Source: Scortum barcoo (lineage: Eukaryota; Chordata; Actinopteri; Centrarchiformes; Terapontidae). Taken from it: DNA of 64,000 nt. Position numbers and translations under genes: made by a program. Location: the NCBI GenBank assembly GCA_023238725.1, contig CM041543.1:24611392-24675391 (forward strand). Direction: 5' to 3'. The notes below the pieces were generated by a model that was not told the origin of the DNA, made no database searches, and was given only the letters and a program-made list of their open reading frames with translations. Position 1 is the first letter of the stretch. Each line of letters starts with the position of its first letter. This document shows positions 10,505 through 21,621 of this stretch, in pieces.

Positions 10505-10678
10505 CTGAGATTTCCTAATCTACAGTGCATACTCTCCAGTCCAGTAGACAGCAGCTTCACTCCTGAATCCTGCAGGTTGTTGTTACTCAGGTCCAGCTCT
10601 CTCAGACTAGAGGACTGGGAGCTGAGAACTGAGGACAGAGCTTCACAACTTCTCCATGAAAAATTACAGCCACTCAGT
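10505..10678 (-). CDS. NLR LRR exon, intact (174 nt)
   Basis: Encodes LSGCNFSWRSCEALSSVLSS, LRELDLSNNNLQDSGVKLLS and HCRLGNL. Acceptor TTTCTCAG and donor GTTAG flank a clean 58-codon exon. Confidence 0.85.
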
Positions 10679-10787
10679 CTGAGAAAGGATTACAAGTTAC
10701 AACTTTCAAGTTTCATGTTTTAAGTCATCCTGAAATCTAATTCTTGCAATACAATTCTTACAACCAAGTATGATGGTGTGACCTGAC

Positions 10788-10954
10788 CTGACATTTTCCA
10801 GCAGACAGTGTGGACTTTTCAGTCCAGTAGAGAGTGCCTTTGCTCCTGAATCCTGGAGGTTATTGTTACTCAGGTCCAGGTTTCTCAGTTTACACAACAG
10901 GGTACTGAGATCAAACCTTCACATGTTCTCCATGACAGTTTACAGCAACTCAGC
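10788..10954 (-). pseudogene. NLR LRR exon, 7 bp short, frameshifted
   Basis: A diverged repeat starting LSCCKLSWRTCEGLISV and, in another frame, LRNLDLSNNNLQDSGAKALS and SPHCLLENV. It is 167 nt instead of 174. The seven missing bases near 10905 shift the frame in the middle of the repeat. Both splice signals remain. Confidence 0.75.
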
Positions 10955-11024
10955 CTTCAAAAACAAATGTTCTTAGATAGTTGTTTTATTTTTAAATATC
11001 AAAGCCACACTTTTAAATCCTGAC

Positions 11025-11199
11025 CTGAGAGTTTCCAGTGAACAGTGTGGACTCTCCAGTCCAGAAAGTAGTAGACTGACTCCTGAATCTTGCAGGTTGT
11101 TGTTACTCAGGTCCAGCCTCTCTCAGACTAGAGGACTGGGAGCTGAGAACTGAGGACAGAGCTTCACAACTTCTCCCAGACAGATTACAACCATTTAAC
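11025..11199 (-). pseudogene. First NLR LRR exon, one base too long
   Basis: Encodes LNGCNLSGRSCEALSSVLSS and, after a frame break, LSNNNLQDSGVSLLLSGLES. It has 175 nt instead of 174. The extra base is a G in GAGAGAGGCTGGACC near 11127, where sister exons read GAGAGAGCTGGACC. Splice signals are intact. Confidence 0.8.
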
Positions 11200-11352
11200 C
11201 TAAAGAGAAATATGTCATGAACAAAAGTACTGTTTCTTTTTAAAATTGATAAATAAATATATCTAATGATCTATTAACATACAAAGCTTTGTAAACATAC
11301 TACATACACAAAACTTGGTACTGCATTTGACACTGTTCATATATCTACATAC

Positions 11353-13158
11353 AGAGCTTTGTTGGAGGCTTTGACCACTGGCAGCAGCCTCAGAAGAGCC
11401 TCCCTCTGAAGCAGAGTATTTTCTTCAGGTCAAACACATCCAGATCTTTTTCTGATGACAGTAAGATGAAGACCAGAGCTGACCACTGAGCAGGAGAGAG
11501 TTTATCTGTGGAGAGACTTCCTGATCTCAGGGACTGTTGGATCTCCTCCACTAGAGAACGATCATTCAGTTCATTCAGACAGTGGAACAGATTGATGCTT
11601 TTCTCTGGAGACAGATTATCCCCAATCTTCTCCTTGATGTACTTAACTGTTTCCAAACTGGTTTCTGAGCTACTTCCTGTCTGTGTCAACAGACCTCGTA
11701 GGAGAGTCTGATTGGTCTGCAGTGAAAGACCCAGGAGGAATCGAAGGAACAAGTCCAGGTGTCCATTTGGACTCTGTAAGGCCTTGTCCACAGCACTCTG
11801 GTAGAGATGTTTTAGTTTAAGTTTACCTCTGGAGACTTTAGACAGCCAGGATGTTTTTTGTTCTTCTGACAGCAGATTGACTCCAGAGTTGATGAAGGTC
11901 AGATGGACATGAAGAGCAGCCAGAAACTCCTTGAACACTCAGATGGACGAAGCAGAACACCTTGTCCTGGTACAGTCCTCTCTCCTCTTTAAAGATCTGT
12001 GTGAACACTCCTGAGTACACTGAGGCTGCTCTGATATCGATGCCACACTCTGTCAGGTCTGATTCATAGAAGATCAGGTTGCCTTTCTGCAGCTGCTCAA
12101 AAGCCAGTTTTCCCAGAGACTCAATGATCTTCCTGCTCTCTGGACTCCAGTGTGAATCTCGCTCAGATCTTCCATCATACTTGATGTTCTTCAGTTTGGA
12201 CTGAACCACCAGGAAGTGGATGTACATCTCAGTCAGGGTCTTGGGCAGCTCTCCTCCCTCTCTGGTTTTCAACACATCCTCCAGAACTGTAGCAGTGATC
12301 CAGCAGAAGACTGGGATGTGGCACATGATGTGGAGGCTTTCGTGATGTCTTGATGTGGGAGATGATTCTGCTGGCCTGCTCCTCATCTCTGAATCTCTTC
12401 CTGAAGTACTCCTCCTTCTGAGGGTCAGTGAACCCTCTGACCTCTGTCACCATGTCAACACACTCAGGAGGGATCTGATTGGCTGCTGCAGGTCGTGTGG
12501 TTATCCAGAGGCGAGCAGATGGAAGCAGTTTCCCCCTGATGAGGTTTGTCAGCAGCACATCCACTGAGGTGGACTCTGTAACATCAGTCAGGATCTCATT
12601 GTTGTGGAAGTCCAGAGGAAGTCGACACTCATCCAGACCGTCAAAGATGAAGACAACCTGGAACTCTTCAAACCTGCAGATTCCTGCTTCTTTGGTTTCA
12701 GTAAAGAACTGATGAACAAGTTCCACCAAGCTGAACTTTTTCTCTTTCAGCACATTCAGCTCTCTGAAAGTGAATGGAAATGTGAAGTGTATGTCCTGGT
12801 TGGCTTTGTCTTCAGCCCAGTCCAGAGTGAACTTCTGTGTTAAGACTGTTTTCCCAATGCCAGCCACTCCCTTTGTCATCACTCTTCTGATTGGTTCATT
12901 CTCTTCCAGGTGAGGCTTTAAAGATGTCTTCACATTTAATTGTTGCTTGAAGTGTTGCTGTTTTCCTGGGTGCTGATTCAACCTGTCTGACCTCATGTTC
13001 CATGTTGACTTCTCCGTTTTCTTTCATTGTGATGCAGAGCTCTGTGTAGATCTCATTTAGAGGTTTAGACTCTCCTGCTTTTGTGAGTTTCTCAAACCAA
13101 TGTTGAAACCTTTTCTTCAGGTTGGATTTGACTTTTCTTTGGCATTCAGTAAGAATAT
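11353..13158 (-). pseudogene. FISNA-NACHT-helical exon of NLR, five indels
   Basis: Large exon coding for the oligomerising ATPase core. It opens after ATTTATTCAG with DILTECQRKVKSNLKKRFQH (FISNA) and reaches EDIFKASPGRE. NACHT follows: Walker A GVAGIGKTVLTQKF (about 12847-12870), Walker B FIFDGLDECR (about 12625-12650) and sensor-like LWITTRPAAA. The helical part reads HIMCHIPVFCWITATVLEDV, LGKLAFEQLQKGNLIFYESD and FLRFLLGLSLQTNQTLLRGL, ending SSEKDLDVFDLKK. Single-base gains near 12899, 12339, 11930, 11420 and 11402 put consecutive parts in different frames. The plus-strand copy lacks the 11930 gain (GTTCAGGAGTTT), which confirms it as a gain here. All catalytic motifs are intact. Confidence 0.9.
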
Positions 13159-14064
13159 CTGAATAAATAAACAACAGATGACACTGGTGAGAGGATGCCA
13201 TGGTAAACACAAGTCATGGAAATATTCTCTAATAAGTGCACAGCTGAGTTCACTGAAATGTATTTGGCTCATTGATCAGTCAGATTCTGACTGGACTTCA
13301 GGTTTCAGGTGGCCACATTTTGGTACACTGAGTATTATTCAACAGCAACCAAAAGTTTGATTGTTCAATTCATCCATCCATCTGTCCATCTGAGGAGCTC
13401 CAGTCAATCCTCTTTTCTACAGTAGTGTTGAGAAATTACTTCACTAGAATTAAATATTCAAAATGTGGGCTCAAGTAAAACCAAAAAAAATGTCAATTGA
13501 TTTTTAGAGAGAATGAGTGCAGTCCAGACAGCCCCTGTGACTCTTTATAAGCAAGCGACAGTGAGGTTTCTTATGAAAACCTAATGGGAAAAGTCAAAAC
13601 TATATTTTTCCTCAATAACCTAACAGCAGTTTGGGTCTTCAAAGTTATCTGCTTATAAGCCACTTCGCTCTTTTGCTCCTCCTTTCCAGTATGTACAACA
13701 CAGTATGTACAACAAGTCCACAGTCGGTGCTGTCTTCATTGTCTTGGATTTACACCACCCTGCACAATATAAATAATATACTTGACATCCTTGAGAAAAG
13801 CCCAATACAGAGATTTCAGATTAAGTGGTGATGTAACATGAATTGTCTTATACTTAAATAGAATGATAGTTAGGTTAAAATCATTAAATAAAAACTATAA
13901 AACTACTATGTATATATTTATCCCAACTTTGGTGCCACCTGATGGTAGAATCAAAGTTCCTGTAGAGGACCCCCACAGATCTGACACAGAGACACTGAGA
14001 TACATCTCAGATTATTCATTTTCTTATATTAGTATGTTATTATTCCATAAAAATTAAAGCTTAC
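13159..14064 (-). other. Intron between PYD and NACHT exons
   Basis: Bounded by donor GTAAGC at 14064 and acceptor ATTTATTCAG at 13159. The flanking exons join in phase (EPT-DILTEC). No other feature is recognised inside. Confidence 0.6.
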
Positions 14065-14341
14065 CTGTGGGTTCTGAAATGATGTTTGCTAAATTATTCA
14101 AAAGATCATTGTTATTTATTTTTCTCAGAACCATTCTGGTCACTTTGATAGTATTTATACAGTAAGTCTGCACCATCTGATCCACAGTGTCCACCCGGTC
14201 TGCATTCTCCAGTCGACTCTTGCGGATTACTGGGAATTTTTCCAGAAACTCTGACTGCTGCAGGAACCACTTGAATTTTTTAACGTCTTCATCACCTAAA
14301 TCCTCCAAAGTTCCCAAAAGGACCTCTTTTGGTGACATCAT
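14065..14341 (-). CDS. PYRIN (death-fold) exon, start of NLR
   Basis: Encodes about 92 residues beginning MMSPKEVLLGTLEDLGDEDV, then KKFKWFLQQ and VDTVDQMVQTYCINTIKVTR. The pattern of an N-terminal LLxxLEDLxxxxxKKFKWxL helix followed by an LxxADRxDTVDxMV helix is typical of fish NLR PYRIN domains. These recruit adaptor proteins such as ASC through homotypic contacts. The start is chosen because the domain normally begins within a few residues of its Met and no upstream in-frame exon is evident. The frame is intact. Its donor joins the FISNA exon in phase. Confidence 0.85.
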
Positions 14342-14416
14342 CTATTCTCTCTGCCAAAATTCAACAGATAGAAAAATGAAATCTTTACCTGAGAAAGAAA
14401 ATACAAAAATGATCTT

Positions 14417-14453
14417 TTCATTCATTCATTCATTCATTCATTCATTCATTCAT
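14417..14453 (+). repeat. (ATTC)n microsatellite
   Basis: About nine uninterrupted ATTC units directly 5' of the repeat fragment at 14470-14566. Confidence 0.9.
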
Positions 14454-14469
14454 CTTCTAACCTGCTTAT

Positions 14470-14566
14470 CCTGAGCACACACAGGGTCGCAGGGGAATGC
14501 TGCCTGTCCCAGCTATCTTGGGCGAGAGGCGGGGTACACCCTGTACTGGACGCCAGTCAGTCGCAG
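14470..14566 (-). repeat. Fragment of tRNA-headed interspersed repeat
   Basis: Shares the blocks CACAGGGTCGCAGG, GGGCGAGAGGCGGGGTACAC and CTGGACGCCAGTCAGTC with the reverse complement of the longer copy at 44331-44712. It corresponds to that repeat's 3' half. Confidence 0.75.
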
Positions 14567-15925
14567 ATGATCTTTTTCAATTTAAAATATCATTTAAACA
14601 GGCTGATTTGTTGCTTGATAAGTCAGTAGGATGTGTATTTCTAAAATCACAAGAACGGAGAAGACAGTTTAACCAGAGGTATTTCCTGATTCAGCTTCAA
14701 GCTAATTTACAATGACAAACCATTGAGTCCATTTAAGATGTTCATTTTGGAAAAAGACACTCAATTTGACACATGGTAAAATTATGTAATTTGACTGAAT
14801 GCTTCAAATCTCATGTGTCCACCATTTATCAACTTACAGGAAAATATCTTAAGAAATGCAATAAACCAGCAAAAAAACAAAAACTTTTCTCTCTTCAGGC
14901 TTGAACTCCTGATGATGATGTTTTATCTAGACTTCAGTTTTATATAGTTAGTGTTGAAGATAAAACATACACGACATCAGAGTTTTTCCTGGAAAAGTAT
15001 CTGAGGATAAAACACAGCTCAGCTCAGTTGATCTAAACTGTCAGACCAGTTCTGACACGTCCTGCATATTTTAACATTAATGTCATCAGGCTGTTGCTGA
15101 TTCTTCCTGAGAACCACCAACAGAAACACACACAAATCAAATCTTTGTTCTCTAACTCAGATAGAAATTCTCAGTAATATTTACAACTGCAAGCATCAAA
15201 CACCCATCTATCATTAACACAATGTGATCAAAGTGATCCTGATGATCAAACATTTACAGATTCCTCTGGTAGGATTCTCACCTGCTGAACTGACTTCAGG
15301 TCAGCTTACAGACACTTTCCACCTTCATGTGTGGAGGAAACACTGGGAGAGAAGAAGCTGCTCATTTCTTCCTGCTCAGTCCTGGTGTCTGTGTGCATTT
15401 GATCTGAGGACGCCGTCACAGCCTCACAAGTTCAGAGTCTGAAGTGAATCAAAACAAGTACTGAAGAAATGACAGATAAGTGGATGTAATTCTTCCATCT
15501 GTCCATTAGATGGTGCCAGCTGACCATCAAATGAGCTAAAGATTAGCTGTAGTGCAGACATGATCATATGCAGTTCAGTTCAGTCTGAGACTCCTCAGCG
15601 GGCTCATTCGTTCCTCATAACAAAAGGGGGGGACCTGCAGAACCTGAGACCAACACCTCTTTATTTTAATGCCAAACAGTTTGTTTGAAGATATTTTTTT
15701 ACTTCTTCATGTCTGTAAAAACTTTGTCTCTTTGTTTTTAAATATATCAAACACATTAAGTTTGATATTATGACTTCTGGCAGGAACAGAACAGAAGAAT
15801 AATCTCTGATGAACAAAGTGAGAATTTGGGAAAGAACTAACTCTAGTTATTTATTAAGAGATTAACATGTAAACTGTTGGACTGTTTATTTGTTTATCCA
15901 TAGAGAGATTAATGAATGAGCCTGC

Positions 15926-15959
15926 ATGGCCCCGGGGTCCTGAGGGCCTCAGGGGCCAT
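15926..15959. other. GC-rich imperfect hairpin
   Basis: Outer arms ATGGCCCC and GGGGCCAT are perfect complements. CCTGAG and CTCAGG pair inside. It lies in the shared upstream region of the NLR and allc. Function unknown. Confidence 0.4.
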
Positions 15960-16088
15960 TATTGTTGTCGTTGTTGTTGTTGTTGTTATTTGGCTTTGTG
16001 TTCAGTTTCATGTCTACATCGGTATCTTCAATCAGCTGGAGTTTTACTGTATGTGTCAACACTGTCAATAATCTTAGGTTAAGTTAAG

Positions 16089-16115
16089 TGTGTATGTGTG
16101 TGTGTGTGTGTGTGT
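16089..16115 (+). repeat. GT microsatellite
   Basis: Short GT/TATG tract about 180 bp upstream of the allc start codon. Confidence 0.85.
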
Positions 16116-16297
16116 CAGGACAGTACGGCCTCGTACATGAAGTTACTGACTAAACAAACATCCTGCTGTTTGTGACTGAGCAGCCGATGAACTTTGTCCT
16201 GCAGAGTTGAAGCCGTCTGATCAGATTTTCAGCAGGACGAGCAGCTGCAGCAACATTTTGATTCACATTTGAGTAGAAACGTCAGTAAAGTCTCAAT

Positions 16298-19200
16298 ATG
16301 ACAGAGCGGAGAGCAGCAGTGACGGCGGCAGCAGAGCCGGACTTCCTGCAGTTCAATGATCTGGCCTGCGATCTGGCCTGTCGAGTGCGGTCGGTGGGAA
16401 GGTGAGTCAGCGTGACAGAGAACATGGAGGCAACCAGCAGCACCTAAAGACATTTAATCCAGATATGAAAACATGAAATTACTGTAACGTAATCACAAAC
16501 ATGAATGTACTGAACTTTGGTCTGACAGTTACCTGAGATTCATTTTTAAAATGAATTTTCTTTTATGATTTTCTTTAAAGGGACAGTAATATAATAGATC
16601 TGACTGTGCTGGAACTTACAGTATTTAATGAAAATACAATTCATTTTACTACTTGAGAGCAACTAAGTTGTTAGAAAATGTGTATTTCTTCTCCTGCAAA
16701 GTATTCAGAGCCTTCACCATCATTAAATCTAAGTGTTGAATTACAAAAGTCCATAGGAGTATTCTCAGCTCCATGTCATATAAGTATCAGCTCTTTAAAT
16801 AAGGAGGCTATTTTGTCCAAATTTAAGGTGAAAAATAAAATGTTAGTGAAATAAGTTTCTATCCTGTTGCTCTTTCAGGTTATTTTTGCCTCAGACGAAT
16901 GGTTCGCTCCCGCTGCCAACCTGCTGAAGGTAAAACTTGGTGTCAGTCGATATAAAAAGATTGATACAGACCAACAGAAGGAAATTGTGCATTTGTTAGT
17001 TTCTGTTGTAAGTGTCAGAATAAAGACAAATATATTTAAAATATCACTGGACAGCAGCGGCTGGTTTGTCCTGCTGGTGTGAATATTTTGAGCTTTAAAC
17101 ATCTCAACAATAAATATTTGATCGTACAGAGAGAGCCGCCGCAGTTCATCGCTTCAGCCTTCACTGAGTTTGGAAAGTGGATGGACGGATGGGAGACGAG
17201 AAGGAAGAGAACACCTGGTCAGTACCTGAGCGACCTCTGCTGCTCTTTCACATCATCAAACCACAATGAATGAATTATGTTAAAAACTGCAGTCTGTTGA
17301 CACTCAAACAACTCTACATGGCACATTTTCCTTAAATAAACCTGCACTTACAAGAATCTTTAATCATAATAAACCTCCTTAAAACACATTTTTCACAGCC
17401 GTCCTGACTGTTCACTTTCTAAAACATACACACAGATACAAGCGTTCTAAGGCCCAGACTATAATCTGTATCATCAATATATACTTATCCATTTATCAGT
17501 TATCAATAATAAGATATAACTTTATTTCAGCACTGAGACAGAAAGGTAAAAGCTATCTGAAATAAATTAAATAAATACCAAAACATAAACATAACATAAA
17601 TACATTATAGTGATGACACCAATCAAACTCTTTTTATAGATTAAAACATCTTAGTCTGCATAAATATGTGTGAAATCCTCTAGTGCAGCAGCCACGATGT
17701 GTTAACGATATGAAGCACTAGTTATTGGTGTGAATATACAAAATAATATGACAATATATGTCCAGTACATATAATATACACAGAATACACAGTACTAATA
17801 CAAAGCTTTAAATTATGTATCTCAGAGATATATATAACAAGTAATACACTGCAATATAAGATAAAAATATGATAGACATGTTCCTACCTATTCCATAAAC
17901 ACTTGTCAAACATGGTTAAATATGTTTATTTTAAGAATATTCACCTGGATAGTTTGATGGTGATGAATCATCCTAACAGTGCCCTCTGGTGGACAGACAC
18001 ACCCCAACATATCTGCTGATAAATCAATCAATAAACTAAAATTGATCAGTCTAATCTTCAGACTTCACTGAAGAAACAGAAACATCAAAGCTTCCTTAAT
18101 GTAAAAACAGTTTAAGGGTTGACTGAGACTCTTTTATTTTAAATTTATAAGCCCAGTGTGAACACAGAGGCTCTTCTAACACCGACTGTCAGTCTTTGTA
18201 TTTTAAATCATTTCGATCTGTTGGATTCAGTTTGAAGTCACAACCACATCATTCATTCTCTGTTTTCTGACCAACTTCTTCTGGAAGGTCACGACTGGTG
18301 CATCATCCAGCTGGGAGTACCAGGTCTGATCTACGGCTTCAACGTTGACACGTCCTTCTTCACAGGAAACCATTCGCCCTTCGTCTCCATCCAGGCTGGC
18401 TGTCTGGGTACAAACTCTTCTGTCTTATAAGCACTTTACTCCCTGAATGCTTGTTCATGCAGCATAAAGACAATCAGTGATCAATGATTTTGATTTGTGA
18501 TGAATTGATTTGATTAGTTTAGTTCAAATGAAACAAAAACATCTGGTCTGTAACGTTTGAATTCTGCATGTGAGCAGATAGGTTTTATTTGCCTGTTTGC
18601 CGTGTGTTTCTTTGATACTTCTGCAGACTGCAGGTGTGACATTCAGCAAACCACCATGAAGAGAACAGATCAAGAAACAGACACCGACACGTGAAAATCA
18701 GATGAACAGATAAACAGATCCATATGCTGCAGCGTTGAGATGTTTGTGATTGTCCTACAGTTTCACCCTCCTATACGTCGATGAAGACATTAAGATTTTT
18801 TTTCTCTGCTGAAAACTTCATTACAAAATCACAAAAAACAATGAAACAACTGAAAACAGTATTTGAAACAAACGTTGTCAAATTCTAAAATCTTTGCTCC
18901 AACACAAACACAGAGCCGCTGTATTGGTCTTCTGGAGGGGACAGGTGTACCCGATGAGGAGGATGCTGACTGGTTGTTGACCTGTGATGTTCATATTTAC
19001 GTCTTTTCTTCACCAGACAAACTTCCGACTTTCACTCTGGAAGGAGACCGAACCGGCATGGCCGCCTCCGACAGTCAGCTGGCTGCTGTCGCCAAGGTAA
19101 CACTGACAGAGGGCGGGTCAGCATGACGACCTTTGACAGGTGTGACTGACAACTGACGTGTGGTTTGATTGACAGCTGGGTTCGGAGGCATGGCCGGAGC

Positions 19201-21576
19201 TGGTGTGTGTGTCGGAGCTGAAGCCGGGATACTCAGACTGCTGCCACAACTACTTCAAGGTCAACTCCACGAACAGAGTCACACACCTGCGCCTCAACAT
19301 GCACCCAGGTACACACACACACACACACACACGCTGTCGTATACCATGTGATCTATTTGAGTGTATTTGTGTGTCGTCAGATGGGGGGATTGCCAGGCTG
19401 CTGTGGGTACGGTACGGCGTCGGGCAGAGAGACTGGTCGTCTGTCTCCACCCATCAGGACATTGACCTGGTGGCTCTGACCAATGGGGGGGTCTGCCTCG
19501 GATACAGTGACGCCCACTTTGGACATCCACGCAACATGATTGGTTGGAATCAGCACAAATAACTATTGTACATTAGGATTTTATTGCCGTTGTTTTTGGA
19601 GAGGAGGTTTAGTTAATCGTCATGGAGTCTGATGTAACGTTACATCAGCGCTGAGGGTGCACAGGTGGTGGTACAGGTGATAACAGGTGGTAACAGGTGA
19701 TACAGGTGGTACAGGTGGTAACAGGTGATACAGGTGGTACAGGTGATAAAGGTGGTACAGGTGATACGGGTGGTACAGGTGATACAGGTGGTACAGGTGG
19801 ATAGGTACAGGTGATAAAGGTGATAAAGGTGATACAGGTGGTACAGGTGATACAGGTGGTACAGGTGATAAAGGTGATAAAGGTGATAGGTGGTAAGGTG
19901 ATAAAGGTGATACAGGTGGTACAGGTGGTACAGGTGATAAAGGTGGTACAGGTGGTACAGGTGGATAAAGGTGATAAAGGTGGTACAGGTGGTACAGGTG
20001 ATAAATGTGATAAAGGTGGTACAGGTGGTACAGGTGATAAAGGTAGGTGGTACAGGTGGTACAGGTGATAAAGGTGACACAGGTGGTACAGGTGATAAAG
20101 GTGATACAAGGTGGTACAGGTGATAAAGGTGATAACAGGTGATACAGGTGATACAGGTGGTACAGGTGATAAAGGTGGTACAGGTGGTACAGGTGATAAA
20201 GGTGATAAAGGTGGTACAGGTGGTACAGGTGATAAATGTGATAAAGGTGGTACAGGTGGTACAGGTGATAAAGGTAGTACAGGTGGTACAGGTGATAAAG
20301 GTGATACAGGTGGTACAGGTGATAAAGGTGATACAAGGTGGTACAGGTGATAAAGGTGATACAAGTGGTACAGGTGGTACAGGTGATAAAGGTGATACAG
20401 GTGATACAGGTGGTAAAGGTGATAAAGGTGGTACAGGTGATAAAGGTGGTACAGATGTGCTGTGTTCACAGGTTTTGGCCGCGCTGTCAACATGGCCGAT
20501 GGATGGGAGACGGCCCGCAGACTGGACAGACCCAAACACCTGAAGGTTTAAACATACACACACCAGAAAGTTAACATGAACATCCTCAGTCAGCCTCTCC
20601 TTCTGTTTTCAGAGTGACTTCACTTTAAAGATGCACTTTAAAGTGTGAACACTTTAAGGTCGTTGATGGACGTGTTAATGTCTCCCTGCTGTTTGTCTCG
20701 CAGGTGGACAAGCGGGGGATCCTGCAGGTTCCGGGCTGGGAGTGGGCTGTGTTTCGTCTCGGTCATCCAGGAGTGATCGGCAGCATTGAGGTCGACACCA
20801 ACCACTTCAAAGGTCCACAGACACCCAGGCTGTCTTTTTTTTTTTACAAAAATGTGTTAAATATTCCTTCCAGAGCAGGAAAATAACTCTTCAGCTGTTT
20901 TTACAGGAAACTTCCCGGACTCCTGCAGGATCGAGGTTTGCTCTTTGACCATTGAGGAGGAAGCTGAGTGCATCAGGACCAAGTGGGCCTCTGGGAAATG
21001 GGAGGTTCTTCTCCCCCCTCAGAAAGTACGTCTGTGAAATCCTTTTTTATTTGCTTCTGTCTGTAGATTTCATACTTTTAGAAAAGTGTGATGGTTGTTT
21101 AGGTATCAACTCATTTTTTAATATCCGTTTAGGAAAACCTATTTTCAATGTTCCTGATTAGATATTCAGCCTCACACATTAAAAAAAATTGAATAAATAA
21201 TATTCATTTCAGCAGACTGTCTCCATCATTTTGGATGTTTCTTTCCTAAATAAATTGTACAGCTTCGAATGATTTGATTTGTTGTCACTTTCTGAAATGT
21301 GCCACAGCTAAAATATGAAAAGTAGTTTGTTGCTTTAATAGCTAAATTTTGGGACACATTTTAAAAATGAATGTAATAATTTTACTATATAATGGGTCTG
21401 TTTATTAGGCCTGTTCACATCACTCATATACTACTTTTTTAATAATGTTTTTTTCAATAAGTTTCAGGTTTCATTATATTCCAATGATCAGTATAAATCA
21501 ATAAAATCCAGTAATTGACTGGTGGCCCATCCAGATGTATCAGTGGTTATAACCAATGATGGATGATTGATAAGGA

Positions 21577-21621
<45 letters not shown>

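Larger units (their letters stand above)
4306..14341 (-). pseudogene. PYD-FISNA-NACHT-LRR-B30.2 NLR gene, frame broken
   Basis: Fish-type NOD-like receptor of the large NLRC3-like/NLRP-like expansion, a cytosolic immune sensor by family. From its 5' end the exons are: PYD 14065-14341; FISNA-NACHT 11353-13158; LRRs at 11025-11199, 10788-10954, 10505-10678, 10344-10418 (half), 10000-10173, 9285-9441 and 5329-5501; linker 5148-5194; B30.2 4306-4874. Most boundaries show AG/GT signals. As read, the frame is broken five times in the NACHT exon, once in each of three LRR exons, and twice in the B30.2 exon. Most breaks are one-base gains in short homopolymers. The gene is therefore a young pseudogene or a real gene damaged by assembly errors. 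The domain order is otherwise complete. A Rex3 element sits in the intron between 5501 and 9285, in the same orientation. The family name is secure; no individual orthologue can be named. Confidence 0.85.
14342..16297. other. Intergenic region between divergent NLR and allc
   Basis: About 2 kb between the two start codons. It contains an (ATTC)n tract, a piece of an interspersed repeat, a GT tract and a GC-rich imperfect hairpin. Promoters of both genes should lie here, but no convincing core promoter can be picked out by eye. Confidence 0.5.

Noticed and set aside
19620..20563. Long frames of Tyr-His-Leu or Thr-Cys type, and a Gly-X-Y collagen-like frame
   Set aside because: They are products of the 9-bp minisatellite in allc intron 7. 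Exons on both sides belong to allc.
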